DNA of 64,000 nucleotides from Corallococcus macrosporus DSM 14697 (GTDB taxonomy: Bacteria; Myxococcota; Myxococcia; Myxococcales; Myxococcaceae). Positions 34,849 through 43,893 of this stretch are shown in pieces. Both the position numbers and the translations under genes were made by a program. Under the pieces are notes generated by a model that saw nothing but the letters and a program-made list of their open reading frames with translations, was not told the DNA's origin and did not search any database. The first letter of the stretch is position 1, and every line of letters starts with the position of its first letter. The stretch lies in NCBI RefSeq assembly GCF_002305895.1, contig NZ_CP022203.1, positions 2,954,501 through 3,018,500 on the forward strand, given 5' to 3'.

Positions 34849-36201
34849 ATGGATTTCCGAGCTCAACTCGACTCGCCGCTCTTCACCCACTTCATCTCCC
34901 ATTACTCGCAGCCGACGGGGCCTGACCTGCTGGGTCGGACGGAGCCCTTCTTCGAGTGGCAGGAGTCGCGGCGGCAGACGGGGCTGTGGCCGTACTCGCG
35001 GAGCCTGGAGGCGGCACCGAAGCCGGAGTGTGGTGTCCGCAGCGAGACGGGGGCGGCGCGCCAGGGGCTCAACTTCGGCTCGCAGGACTACCTGTCCCTG
35101 TCCACGCACCCGGCGGTGGTGGAGGCCGCGCAGCGGGCCATCCAGGAGTATGGGTTGCACAGCGCGGGCTCGGCGATGCTGGGGGGCAACACGGCGCCGT
35201 CGCTGCTGTTGGAGAAGGCGCTCGCGGAGCACCTGCAGACGCCGCACGTGGCGCTGTTCTCCACCGGCTGGGGCGCGGGCTTCGGCGTCATCGCCGGGCT
35301 GGTGCGTCCGGATGACCACGTGGTGTTGGACGCGCTGTCGCATGCGTGCCTCCAGCAGGGCGCCGCCGCCGCGACGATGAACGTCAGCCGCGTGCCGCAC
35401 CTCAACAACCGCGCCATGCGGCGCAAGCTCCAGGAGATTCGCGCCCGCGACACGAAGAACGCGGTGCTCGTCGTCACCGAGGGCCTGTTCTCCATGGACT
35501 CGGACGTGCCGCGAATCGAGGAGCTGCAGGCCATCTGCCGCGAGTACGGCGCGGCGCTGCTGGTGGACGTGGCGCATGACCTGGGCGCGCTGGGCCCCCG
35601 GGGCACGGGCAGCCTGGGCGTGCAGGGGCTGCTGGGGAAGGTGGACCTGGTGGTGGGCGCCTTCTCCAAGACGTTCGGCACGAATGGCGGCTTCGTGGCC
35701 ACGCGCTCGCCGGCGGTGCGTCAGTTCATCCGCATCATGGGCGGGCCCCACATCTTCTCCAACGCGCTGCTGCCCATGCAGGCCGCGGTGGTGCTGGAGT
35801 CGCTGCGCATCGTCCGCTCGGAAGAGGGCGACGCGCTGCGCGCCAAGGCGCGGGAGAACATCCTGGCGCTGCGCGAGGCCTTCCAGGCGCGGGGCGTGAA
35901 GTGCCTGGGCGAGCCGTCCAACGTCGTCCCCGTCCAGGTGGGCGACGCGAAGGTGGCGCGGCTGGCCGCGAAGAAGGTGTTCGACCGCGGCATCTTCGCC
36001 AACCTGGTGGAGTACCCCGCCGTCCGCGTGCGCGAGACGCGCTTCCGCATGCAGGTGATGGCGGCCCACACGCTGGAGCAGGTGGAGCGGGCCGCCGCCG
36101 GGGTGTGCGACGCCATCGACGAGGCCCGCGCGGAGCTGGAGGTCCGTCCGGCCACCGCCCGGGTGGCGCGCCGCGACGAGCGCCCCCACGCGGAGCTGTA
36201 G
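34849..36201 (+). CDS. PLP-dependent alpha-oxoamine synthase family enzyme
   Basis: 450 residues. Fold-type I PLP enzyme like 8-amino-7-oxononanoate synthase, 2-amino-3-ketobutyrate CoA ligase and serine palmitoyltransferase. Evidence: LNFGSQDYLSLSTHPAVVEAA, SAGSAMLGGNT, LDALSHACLQQGA, DVAHDLGALGPRG and the Schiff-base lysine K274 in GAFSKTFGTNGGF (usual SKAFGxxGG). About 50 extra residues precede the core. Condenses an amino acid with an acyl-CoA; the specific pair is not determinable. The absence of bioF neighbours argues against biotin synthesis, and a sphingolipid or modified-lipid role is possible. An in-frame ATG at 34774 would add 25 poorly conserved residues. Confidence 0.82.
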   Translation: MDFRAQLDSPLFTHFISHYSQPTGPDLLGRTEPFFEWQESRRQTGLWPYSRSLEAAPKPECGVRSETGAARQGLNFGSQDYLSLSTHPAVVEAAQRAIQEYGLHSAGSAMLGGNTAPSLLLEKALAEHLQTPHVALFSTGWGAGFGVIAGLVRPDDHVVLDALSHACLQQGAAAATMNVSRVPHLNNRAMRRKLQEIRARDTKNAVLVVTEGLFSMDSDVPRIEELQAICREYGAALLVDVAHDLGALGPRGTGSLGVQGLLGKVDLVVGAFSKTFGTNGGFVATRSPAVRQFIRIMGGPHIFSNALLPMQAAVVLESLRIVRSEEGDALRAKARENILALREAFQARGVKCLGEPSNVVPVQVGDAKVARLAAKKVFDRGIFANLVEYPAVRVRETRFRMQVMAAHTLEQVERAAAGVCDAIDEARAELEVRPATARVARRDERPHAEL

Positions 36202-36209
36202 CCGCGGAT

Positions 36210-36231
36210 GAGCGCCCGCGGCCCGGCGCTC
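36210..36231. terminator. Small hairpin between convergent genes
   Basis: Stem GAGCGCC / GGCGCTC with an 8-base loop between the oxoamine synthase stop (36201) and the convergent histidine phosphatase, overlapping the latter's stop codon. GC-only. Confidence 0.55.
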
Positions 36232-36859
36232 AGGTGTCGTCGAGGCTGGTGGCGCGCAGGTGGGTGACGTCCCCCCACGTCACCAGCCGAAATGTGCCCT
36301 CGTGGTAGTCGAACTGGTTCCACCCGGCGTTGAGCACGGAGAAGGTGCGCGGCGCCGCGGGCGGAATCCCCAGGCTGTGGCGGAACAGGAGGCTGAGCAC
36401 GCCTCCGTGTGTCACCACCACCAGCCGCTCGCCGCGGTGGCGCGTGCCCAGCTCCTCCAGGCACTCCACCGCGTGGCGCAGCCGCTGGGCCGTGCTCTCT
36501 CCGCCGGGGACGACGTAGTCCGGCGCGCCCCCCGCGTACGCCGCGAAGACGTCCGGGTGCGTCTGGCGCGCCTCGTCCCGGGTGAGGCCCTCCAGGATGC
36601 CCAGGCCCCGCTCGCGCAGCCGCGCATCCGGCTGGACGGCGTGGCCCGTCAGCGCGGCGATGCGCTGCGCCGTCTGCCGGGCCCGCCCCAAGTCACTGCA
36701 ATAGAGCGCGGAGAAGCGGACGGGCACCAGGCGCGCGGCCAGGGCGTCCGCCTGGCGCAGCCCGGCCTGACTCAGACGGCTGTCCTGGTGTCCCTGGAGG
36801 CGGCCCAGGGAGTTCCACTCCGTCTCTCCGTGGCGGAGCAGGATGAACTCGGTCGTCAT
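36230..36859 (-). CDS. Histidine phosphatase family protein
   Basis: 209 residues of the phosphoglycerate mutase superfamily. Catalytic LLRHGETEWN (phospho-acceptor His10), Arg in YCSDLGRARQTA, ERGLGILEG for the Glu, and VVVTHGGVLSLL with the second His. Substrate unclear: candidates are alpha-ribazole phosphatase, 2,3-bisphosphoglycerate-independent-like activity or a general phosphatase; no cobalamin genes are present nearby. ATG 36859. Separated by 41 bases from an upstream gene of unknown function on the same strand. Confidence 0.88.
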   Translation of the reverse strand: MTTEFILLRHGETEWNSLGRLQGHQDSRLSQAGLRQADALAARLVPVRFSALYCSDLGRARQTAQRIAALTGHAVQPDARLRERGLGILEGLTRDEARQTHPDVFAAYAGGAPDYVVPGGESTAQRLRHAVECLEELGTRHRGERLVVVTHGGVLSLLFRHSLGIPPAAPRTFSVLNAGWNQFDYHEGTFRLVTWGDVTHLRATSLDDT

Positions 36860-36900
36860 GGCCCCGAGCGTCGCTTCGGGGCGGCGCCCGAGTCCAGCAC

Positions 36901-37536
36901 TCAGCGCGTCCGCTCCAGGTGGGTGATGCCCTCCTCCAACAGCGCCGCCACCCCGCGCTTCACCACGTGCACCACCTTGCGGCTGTAGGCCGGCCCGCCG
37001 TTCGTGTAGTGGCCGCTGACCTTGTGGTGCAGCTCCGTGGCGCCCCACACCAGCACCAGGTCCGCCCAGTCCAGGTCGCTGCGGGCGCGGTCCGCCGTGC
37101 GGCGCTCCGTGCCGTCCACCATCCGCAGGTCAATCTGGTGGCCCAGCTTCGCCTCCAGCTCCTCGCGGACCGCCGGCGAGCCGCCCACCACCACCACGCG
37201 GCGCACGCCGTAGCGCTGGCACGTTTCGACGAAGGCCACCTCCGCGCGGCGGTTGGCCGAGCCGCCACACCGCGCGCAGTGCAGCCTCGGCTCGACGCGA
37301 ATCGGCTCGCGCCCGCTGGCCTGCGCCACCTTGAGGCACGCGGCGTCCGCGCACACCGGGAAGAAGCGCTCGGCCACCACGTCCGCCGCCTTGAGCAGCT
37401 TGGGCTCGCTCATGCGCTGCTTGCCGGGGCGGGTGAGGCCCACCTCCTCCAGCACCGCGCGGGCGCGGGCCCTGGCCTCGGGCAGGGTGAGGCCGCGCGC
37501 GGCCATCCACTCGTCGATGTCCCGGTCGGCGCTCAT
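36901..37536 (-). CDS. Uncharacterised protein with Cys-rich centre and Rossmann-like C-terminus
   Basis: 211 residues. The N-terminal 75 residues are helical and charged; in the middle two Cys pairs occur (CADAACLK and HCARCGG), suggesting a metal site. The second half, [23 protein letters not shown] then [19 protein letters not shown], alternates strands and helices around a GG turn, as in DUF2325-type proteins. ATG 37536 overlaps the rnhB stop (ATGA), so it is translated with RNase HII. The function is unknown. Confidence 0.65.
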   Translation of the reverse strand: MSADRDIDEWMAARGLTLPEARARARAVLEEVGLTRPGKQRMSEPKLLKAADVVAERFFPVCADAACLKVAQASGREPIRVEPRLHCARCGGSANRRAEVAFVETCQRYGVRRVVVVGGSPAVREELEAKLGHQIDLRMVDGTERRTADRARSDLDWADLVLVWGATELHHKVSGHYTNGGPAYSRKVVHVVKRGVAALLEEGITHLERTR

Positions 37537-38414
37537 GACTTCACCGCCGTTCGGGGCTCGGCCGCGGGGAACAGCTCCGCCTGCCGTGCGTCGGGTGATG
37601 GCGTGGTGGGCAGGCCCAGGGCCTCGCGCACCGGCGCGAAGCTGCGCCGGTGGATGGGCAGCACGCCCTTCTCCTTGAGCGCCTGCAGATGGTGCGGCGT
37701 GGGGTAGCCCTTGTGCGCGGCGAGCCCGTAGCCCGGGTACCGGGCATCCAGCTCCGTCATCCAGCGGTCCCGCGTCGTCTTCGCCAGGATGGAGGCCGCG
37801 GCGATGCTCAGGGACAGCGCGTCCCCCTTGATGATGCCCTGCTGCGGCACGGAGCACTCCGGCACCGTGCGCGCGTCCACCAGCAGGTGGTCCGGCTTCA
37901 CCGCCAGCCCCTCCACCGCGCGGCGCATGGCCAGCAGCCCCGCGTGGTAGATGTTGATGCGGTCGATCTCCTCGACCTCCGCGCGGCCCACGGCCCAGGC
38001 CACCGCTTCTCGCTTGATGGCCACGGCCAGCGCCTCGCGCTTGTCGGCGTCCAGGATCTTCTTCGAGTCGTCCAGCCCCTTGAGCTTGAAGCCCTTGGGC
38101 AGCACGGCCGCGGCGGCGACCACCGGCCCCGCGAGCGGCGCCATGCCCGCCTCGTCCACGCCCGCGATGTGCGTGTGGCCCTGCGCCCACAGCTCCGTCT
38201 CGTAGCGGAGCAGGCGGCGCAGGCGCTGGCCCTCGGCGCGGTTCTTCTCCTGGCGCGAACGGATGCGCCGGGCGAGCGCCTGGGCTCCCGCGCGCGGGTC
38301 CGCGTCCAACGCCTCCAGCAGGCCGGCGGGGACGGGGTTCGCCTGGGTGACGTAGCGCGCGGTCAGCTCGGACAGCGCGCACTGGAGCAACTGTTCCACG
38401 GTGTCTGCGGACAT
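37533..38414 (-). CDS. rnhB: Ribonuclease HII with N-terminal extension and altered GRG motif
   Basis: Removes ribonucleotides embedded in DNA. 293 residues; the core begins at about residue 82 after a helical 80-residue extension. Catalytic D87-E88 in [14 protein letters not shown] are kept, but the canonical DEAGRG is DEAGMA. The third Asp is in LLVDARTVP, and [21 protein letters not shown] and [18 protein letters not shown] match the family. The GRG motif contacts the ribose at the RNA-DNA junction, so the change may alter substrate choice. Coupled to the downstream Cys-rich gene by a 4-base overlap. Confidence 0.87.
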   Translation of the reverse strand: MSADTVEQLLQCALSELTARYVTQANPVPAGLLEALDADPRAGAQALARRIRSRQEKNRAEGQRLRRLLRYETELWAQGHTHIAGVDEAGMAPLAGPVVAAAAVLPKGFKLKGLDDSKKILDADKREALAVAIKREAVAWAVGRAEVEEIDRINIYHAGLLAMRRAVEGLAVKPDHLLVDARTVPECSVPQQGIIKGDALSLSIAAASILAKTTRDRWMTELDARYPGYGLAAHKGYPTPHHLQALKEKGVLPIHRRSFAPVREALGLPTTPSPDARQAELFPAAEPRTAVKS

Positions 38415-38657
38415 GGCGGGCCCGGACCTACCTGGAACGTGTGCTCAGCGGGCTCCTCGCGCAGGTGACGCGCGCGCAGCGGCAACACGTCCCCGAGGCC
38501 CCGAGCATGGAGGAAGCCGACTGGGAGGCCTCCCGGGTCGCAGGGAGGGCCAGACGCGGGGAAGGCTGACGAGCGTCACGCATGCCAGCAGCCGTACTCC
38601 ATGGGGAGGGTGGAGCACAACCTCCCTCGCGTCCATTCGATGGAATCCGGCGCGGGC

Positions 38658-39041
38658 TTACGGATTGAGCTGGAGTTGAAGGGTGGCCGGCTCTGGCTGG
38701 CAGTTGCAGGAATCACACAACCACTCCACCTGCTGGGGCGGAGACACCTTGGCGCCCGCCGTGGCCACCACCCGCACCGCGCTGGGCGCGAGCGATTCGT
38801 TGATGGCGGTGCTGATGCCCTGGTCATCCGTCACGCCGGTGATGCTCACGTTGGAGCTCACGTTGGTGCCGGTGACGGTGGCCCCGCGCACGCGCGCGCC
38901 GTCCGCGGACAGCACCTCCACCTTCAGCGACACCAGCTCCGCCTGGCAGTCGTCTCCCGCGCGCTCCATGCGGGGTGCCTGGTCACATGCCGCGAGGAAA
39001 CCGAAACCGATGAGCCACGAGAACCAGCGTGCGCGAACCAT
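38658..39041 (-). CDS. Small lipoprotein with Ig-like/carboxypeptidase-regulatory-like domain
   Basis: 127 residues from ATG 39041; lipobox FLAAC. The mature part looks like a single beta-sandwich (LKVEVLSADGARVRGATVTGTN, SNVSITGVTDDQGISTA), as in carboxypeptidase-regulatory or Ig-like domains, ending with CDSCNC, which may form disulfides or bind metal. An upstream in-frame ATG at 39077 is less likely as the signal peptide starts at MVRARWF. Isolated; the 243 bases between it and rnhB hold nothing I recognise. Confidence 0.65.
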   Translation of the reverse strand: MVRARWFSWLIGFGFLAACDQAPRMERAGDDCQAELVSLKVEVLSADGARVRGATVTGTNVSSNVSITGVTDDQGISTAINESLAPSAVRVVATAGAKVSPPQQVEWLCDSCNCQPEPATLQLQLNP

Positions 39042-39085
39042 GCCGTGAAGGGTGATGCTGGCATGCGAGCGCGGCAACGTCTGTA

Positions 39086-40552
39086 TCAGTCGGAAGTCGG
39101 GGCCACCCGTTCACTCGCGAAGCGCGCCGCTGCCGTGTCTGGGTATCGGTGGAGCACGTAGCGGTAGACTTCTTCCGCGCGTGAGGTGTCGTGCATCCGC
39201 TCGCCCAGGACTCGCGCCAGGAGGACCAACGCCTTGGGCGCGGTGGGGTCATCCGGTGCCACATCCGCCGCGGATTCCAACGCCGCTACCGCCAGTGGGT
39301 AGTTTCCTTCCACGGCCGCGGCCTGCCCGACGAACAGGTGGTGCTCGGGCGGCACACGCAGCCGCGGCTGCTGCCGCGCGGTGGCATACAGCGACATCGC
39401 GAGCGGAACGTCACGGGCCTGCACGGCGGCCGCCAGTGCCTCCGCTGAGTCATGTTCGGGCGTGCGCGCCTCGGCGGTGGTGGCCACCGCTTCCGCTCCG
39501 AAAAGGGGCGCGTTCTCTCGGATGGGCGGGGCCTCGCGGCTCGGCCCGGCGTCGCCCAGGACGGGGACCAGGTAGTCCTGCTCCACGCCATACCCCAGCA
39601 CGTCGCCCCGCGTGTAGAGCAGCAGCCCCAGCACGTGCGCGGCGGTGAAGGGGATGACCAGCGTGACGGCTTCCGCCAGCACGCGGGAGACGAGGAAGAT
39701 GTCCAGCACGCGCAGCACCACCGCCACCCCGTGCGTCACCAGGTGGAGGACGCCCAGGAGCATCAGCACCGCCGTGACTCGCGTGTAGTCCGAGCCCAGG
39801 CGGCGGACGATGCGAAAGGTCGCGGGCACGTTGAACAGGGTCAGCATGGGCTGGCGCGCGGCGGTGATGAGGAGCGCGGCGGGGAGCCAGAGCGCGCCGA
39901 GCAGCAGCAGGAAGACGAGCACCGGGTCCACGTCCAGCAGCCCGGGCGTGTCCTGGCTCCGGAGCCACGCGCCGAGCGCCGAGGTCCCCACCTCCAGCAG
40001 CGGGCGCAGCACCGTGACGTAGAGGAACGCGGGCATCCAGACGATGGCGAAGGTCACCACGCCCCGCAGGCCGGGGAGGATGGCGTCATGGAAGTAGTCG
40101 CGGAAGTCGGGCGACTGCAGGGTCGTCTCGCCGCGGGCCGAGCCCTGCGCCAGCGTGAAGAAGGTGCCCCAGAAGATGCCGCCGTAGATTGTCAGCGGGA
40201 TGAGGGCCGAGAAGGAGATGGCAAGCTCCATCAGCCACCGGAACACGGCCAGGAAGAGGCTGACGGCCACCAGGACCTGGAGGCCGGACTGGGAGAAGAC
40301 GTAGCGCCACGCGCACTGGAGGCGCCGCGCCATGGGCACCCGGCTGCGAGGGGTGAGCAGGGGCTGCGCCACGTCACCGCATTGCTCGCACGCAATCAGC
40401 TCCACCGTGTGGGCCCGCCGCCCCACCACGCAGTCAGGGCAGCGCGACGCGTCGCACCGGCCGCAGCGCCACCCCGCCACGGCGTTCCGGTGCCGCGTGC
40501 AGCGGGGCAGGGGCGCTTCCAGTGGGATGACGTTGGGCGACGCGGGGTCCAT
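39086..40552 (-). CDS. Membrane protein with N-terminal zinc-finger and C-terminal TPR-like repeats
   Basis: 488 residues. The N-terminus has a B-box-like Cys/His cluster (RCTRHRNAVAGWRCGRCDASRCPDC would span it; Cys pairs at about 16-75). About six hydrophobic helices follow (about 90-350), then helical repeats in the last 110 residues (PLAVAALESAADVAPDDP, EVYRYVLHRYPDTAAARF) like TPRs. It resembles the tail-less YIP1/DUF-type membrane proteins with rubredoxin-like fingers found in myxobacteria. ATG 40552 sits 11 bases after the upstream M61 peptidase stop, so the two probably form an operon. Function unknown. Confidence 0.65.
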   Translation of the reverse strand: MDPASPNVIPLEAPLPRCTRHRNAVAGWRCGRCDASRCPDCVVGRRAHTVELIACEQCGDVAQPLLTPRSRVPMARRLQCAWRYVFSQSGLQVLVAVSLFLAVFRWLMELAISFSALIPLTIYGGIFWGTFFTLAQGSARGETTLQSPDFRDYFHDAILPGLRGVVTFAIVWMPAFLYVTVLRPLLEVGTSALGAWLRSQDTPGLLDVDPVLVFLLLLGALWLPAALLITAARQPMLTLFNVPATFRIVRRLGSDYTRVTAVLMLLGVLHLVTHGVAVVLRVLDIFLVSRVLAEAVTLVIPFTAAHVLGLLLYTRGDVLGYGVEQDYLVPVLGDAGPSREAPPIRENAPLFGAEAVATTAEARTPEHDSAEALAAAVQARDVPLAMSLYATARQQPRLRVPPEHHLFVGQAAAVEGNYPLAVAALESAADVAPDDPTAPKALVLLARVLGERMHDTSRAEEVYRYVLHRYPDTAAARFASERVAPTSD

Positions 40553-40563
40553 GGCCCCGGAGC

Positions 40564-42342
40564 CTACGACGCCCCGGGTGTCTCTTCCCAGGGCACGCCG
40601 AGCCACGCCTGATACGCGGCCTTCTGGGCGTCCGTGGGCCGCTCCACGCGGGACAGCCACGCGGCCTCCGCGGGCTTCGTCCCCAGCACCACCGGGATTT
40701 CCACCAGGCGGTCGCGTCGGAACACGGTGAGGCGCACCGTCTCGCCGGGCCGCCGCTCCTCGCAGCGGGCCAGCAGGTTGGCGCCGTCCACCTTCCAGCC
40801 ATCCAGCGCGACCAGGTCGTCCTCCACGTAGAGCCCGGCGTCCTGCGCGGGCGAGCCATCCATCACCACGGAGATGGTGCCGCTGCCCCGCGTGGTGACG
40901 CCCAGCCAGCCCCGGGGCCTGCCTTCTCCGGCCCGGCCTCGCGGCGGCGGCGTGCCGCCCTTGTCGCTGGCGGACTCGCGGGGACGGAAGTTCAGCTCCA
41001 GCCCCACGTGCGCGAAGACGCCGTAGTCCAGCGGCGCCGTGGTGCGCAGGGCCCGGTCGAAGAAGGGCGTGAGGTCCACGCCCGCCACCTCGCTCGCCAC
41101 GGCCTCCACGCCGTCCTCGGGGACGCCGGAGCCGTCGCCGTAACGCTCCCACAAGAGGCGCATGACGTCGTCCAGGCTCCGGGCGTCACCGGTGGCGCGG
41201 CGAAGCTCCAGGTCGAGCAGCGCGGAGACGACCTCGCCCTTGAGGTAGTAGGAGATGGCGCTGTTGGGCGAGTTCTCGTCGGGGCGGTAGTGCTTCACCC
41301 AGCTCACGAGGGACGCCTCCGTCAGCGTCTGCACGCGGCGCCCCGGCGTGGCGTGCAGCGCGGTGAGCGTCTCGCCCAGGCGCGTGAGGTAGCGCTGCGC
41401 GGACATCAGCCCGGCGCGCCGCACGAAGAGGTTGTCGTAGTAGGCCGTGGAGCCCTCGAAGGCCCACAGCAGCGAGGTGTAGTTCTCCTTCGCGTAGTCG
41501 AAGGGCACCAGCGCGCGCGGCTTCACCCGCTTGATGAACCACAGGTGGAAGTACTCGTGCGCCACCAGGGTGAGCAGGTCCTCCCAGCCGCGGTTGCTGG
41601 CGAGGCCCGCGCGCGGGAAGAGCAGCGCGGTGCTGGCCTTGTGCTCCAGGCCGCCGCGGCCTCGCTCCGTCAGGTACAGCAAGATGAGGTAGCGCGGCAT
41701 GGGGAGCCCGCCGAACACCCGGGCCTGGCATTCACAGACGCGCCGCAGGTCCGCGCACAGGCGCTCCGGGTCCTGCACCGTGTCGCCCCACACCACGACT
41801 TCATGCGGCACGCCCTCCACGGTGAAGGTGAGGGGCGAGTGGGGGCCGACCTCGAAGGGGCTGTCCACCAGCTCGTCGTAGTCCTGGGCCACGAAGGCGC
41901 CGGCCCGCTGGCCCAGCGCGCAGAAGGTCCGCCAGCCCTGGGGCGCGTCCACCGTGACGTGATGCTCCAGCCCGCGCGTGGCCTCCGTGTAGAGGAACGT
42001 GGCGGCGCCGTTGAAGTAGGCGTGGGAGCCGTCCAGGTGGTTGGTGCGCACCGTCAGCTCATGGGCATAGACGCGGTAGCGCAGCGTCACGGCCGCGCCC
42101 TTCGCGTCCACCCGCCAGGTGCGCTTGTCGGTGCGCCGCACCGGCAGGGGCGCGCCGTCTGGCGCGTGGGCCGTCACGTCCTGCACCTGCCGCGCGAACT
42201 CCCGCACCAGGTAGCTGCCGGGCGTCCACACCGGCAGCACGGCGTCCAGCTCGCTGGCGCCCCCCGGAAAGGAGGCTTCCACCTCCAGCAGGTGCGTGTG
42301 CGGCCGGGGCATGGAGACGCGGTAGCGGACAGCAGGGTGCAT
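40564..42342 (-). CDS. M61 family peptidase with PDZ domain
   Basis: Glycyl aminopeptidase-like metallopeptidase, 592 residues. N-terminal beta domain (ELDAVLPVWTPGSYLVREFARQV), catalytic zinc motif TLVAHEYFHLWFIKR with the third ligand in the following EGSTAYYDNL, and a C-terminal PDZ domain (about 490-560, DAGLYVEDDLVALDGWKV). All fit the M61 family. No signal peptide, so probably cytoplasmic. A near neighbour of the membrane gene downstream (11 bases) and the methyltransferase upstream (31 bases). Confidence 0.92.
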   Translation of the reverse strand: MHPAVRYRVSMPRPHTHLLEVEASFPGGASELDAVLPVWTPGSYLVREFARQVQDVTAHAPDGAPLPVRRTDKRTWRVDAKGAAVTLRYRVYAHELTVRTNHLDGSHAYFNGAATFLYTEATRGLEHHVTVDAPQGWRTFCALGQRAGAFVAQDYDELVDSPFEVGPHSPLTFTVEGVPHEVVVWGDTVQDPERLCADLRRVCECQARVFGGLPMPRYLILLYLTERGRGGLEHKASTALLFPRAGLASNRGWEDLLTLVAHEYFHLWFIKRVKPRALVPFDYAKENYTSLLWAFEGSTAYYDNLFVRRAGLMSAQRYLTRLGETLTALHATPGRRVQTLTEASLVSWVKHYRPDENSPNSAISYYLKGEVVSALLDLELRRATGDARSLDDVMRLLWERYGDGSGVPEDGVEAVASEVAGVDLTPFFDRALRTTAPLDYGVFAHVGLELNFRPRESASDKGGTPPPRGRAGEGRPRGWLGVTTRGSGTISVVMDGSPAQDAGLYVEDDLVALDGWKVDGANLLARCEERRPGETVRLTVFRRDRLVEIPVVLGTKPAEAAWLSRVERPTDAQKAAYQAWLGVPWEETPGAS

Positions 42343-42373
42343 GAGCGGTGTCCCTCTCTCCCCCGGAGGTAGG

Positions 42374-43792
42374 TTACTTCGCGCGGACGAGGACGGCGCC
42401 GAAGAAGCCGTCCGTCCCGTGGGTGTGGGGCGCCAGCCGGAGGTAGGGGCCGGCGCCGACCTTCTCACCCAGCTCCGGGCCCAGCAGCTCCGCCACCGGC
42501 TTCACCGTGAAGTCGGGGTGCCTGGCGAGGAAGTCCTCCACGACGCCCTCGTTCTCCTCGCGCAGCACGCTGCACGTGCCGTAGATGAGCCGGCCGCCGG
42601 GCTTCACCAGCGTGGCGAAGCGCGCCAGCAGGGCCTTCTGCCGGCCCACGTGCATCTCCAAATCCTCGGGCGTGAGGCGGTAGCGCGCGTCCGGCTTGCG
42701 GCGGAAGGTGCCGGTGCCGCTGCACGGCGCGTCCACAAGCACCCGGTCCGCCTTGCCCTTGAGGGGCGTCAGCGCGGCGTCCGCCTCCGGGCCCTCGTGG
42801 GGGATGAGCTGGGTGCGCACGTTGTGCACGCCCGCGCGGCGCGCGCGCTTCTTCAGGTCCTCCATGCGGCGCTCATCCACGTCCAGGGCGTGCAAATCTC
42901 CCCGGTTCTTCATCTGCGCGGCGAGCTGCAGCGTCTTGCCGCCCGCGCCCGCGCACGCGTCCACCACGCGGGTGGGCGGCGCGTCCACGAGCATGCCGAG
43001 CAACTGGCTGCCCTCGTCCTGGAGCTCCAGCAGGCCGGCGCGGAAGCTCTCCAGCGAGAAGGCGTTGATGCGCGTCTCCAGCACCAGACCCAGGGGCGAC
43101 AGCGGCGTGGGCTTCACGTCCACCTTCTCCGCCGTCAGCCGCTGCGCCAGCGCGTCGCGGTCGCCCTTGAGGAGGTTGGCGCGGGCGACCAGCGGGGCGC
43201 GCTCGTTCATCGCCTCCGCGGCGCGCGCGGCGTCCCGGCCGAAGGTCTGGAGGAAGCGGTCCGCGAGGAAGTCCGGCAGGGACGCGGCGATGGGGAAGCG
43301 CTCCTTGGCGGGCAGGGCCTCCAGCGCGGCGGCGGCCTCGGGGAGCGCGGCCAGGGCCTGGGCGTCCGGGGGCGTCAGCGCGGACTGACGGGCCACCAGG
43401 CCGTGGGGCTCGCCGTAGAGGACGCGCGAGGCGGCCAGCCGGAGGACGTCCTGCCGCGAGGTCTCCAGGCCGCCGAAGCGCGGGTGGGCCCGCGACAGCA
43501 GGAAGTCCACCGTGCGCTGGCGGCGCAGCAGGCCATAGACGCGCTCGGCCACGGCGCGGCGCTCGTTGGAGTAGAGGTTGGCCTTGCGGCGCAGGGTGAA
43601 GTCCAGGGCCCGGTCCGCCATGCGGCCCTCGTGCCGGACCGAGCCGTACGCCTCCAGGCAGGCCTGGAGGACCAGGTCCTCTCGCAGGGGCCGCTCGGGG
43701 CGCTCGGAGGGTGCGGGCTTCTTCCCGGCCTGGGCGCCGGACTTCTTCGGGGCCGACCGCGAGTGCGGGCGGGACTTGCGTTGGGTGGCCAT
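42374..43792 (-). CDS. RsmB/NOP-type RNA m5C methyltransferase
   Basis: 472 residues. An N-terminal NusB-like helical domain (about 40-140) and a PUA-like/linker region precede a Rossmann methyltransferase with SAM motif DACAGAGGKTLQLA, DAPCSGTGTFRR (catalytic region motif IV, Pro-Cys) and YGTCSVLREENE (motif VI, Thr-Cys). Both cysteines required for m5C formation are present. The basic N-terminal tail (residues 1-35) is Lys/Arg/Ser-rich. Most likely methylates 16S rRNA (C967-type) but another NOP2/RsmF-like target is possible. Confidence 0.9.
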   Translation of the reverse strand: MATQRKSRPHSRSAPKKSGAQAGKKPAPSERPERPLREDLVLQACLEAYGSVRHEGRMADRALDFTLRRKANLYSNERRAVAERVYGLLRRQRTVDFLLSRAHPRFGGLETSRQDVLRLAASRVLYGEPHGLVARQSALTPPDAQALAALPEAAAALEALPAKERFPIAASLPDFLADRFLQTFGRDAARAAEAMNERAPLVARANLLKGDRDALAQRLTAEKVDVKPTPLSPLGLVLETRINAFSLESFRAGLLELQDEGSQLLGMLVDAPPTRVVDACAGAGGKTLQLAAQMKNRGDLHALDVDERRMEDLKKRARRAGVHNVRTQLIPHEGPEADAALTPLKGKADRVLVDAPCSGTGTFRRKPDARYRLTPEDLEMHVGRQKALLARFATLVKPGGRLIYGTCSVLREENEGVVEDFLARHPDFTVKPVAELLGPELGEKVGAGPYLRLAPHTHGTDGFFGAVLVRAK

Positions 43793-43893
43793 GACGGAAT
43801 GCGGCTTTGCATTCCCCGGGCCGGGTTGACAAGCGCGGAAAGCAAATCCGCCCTGGCGGGGCCCGGGCATGGCCCCCGTGGCGCTTACCTGCC

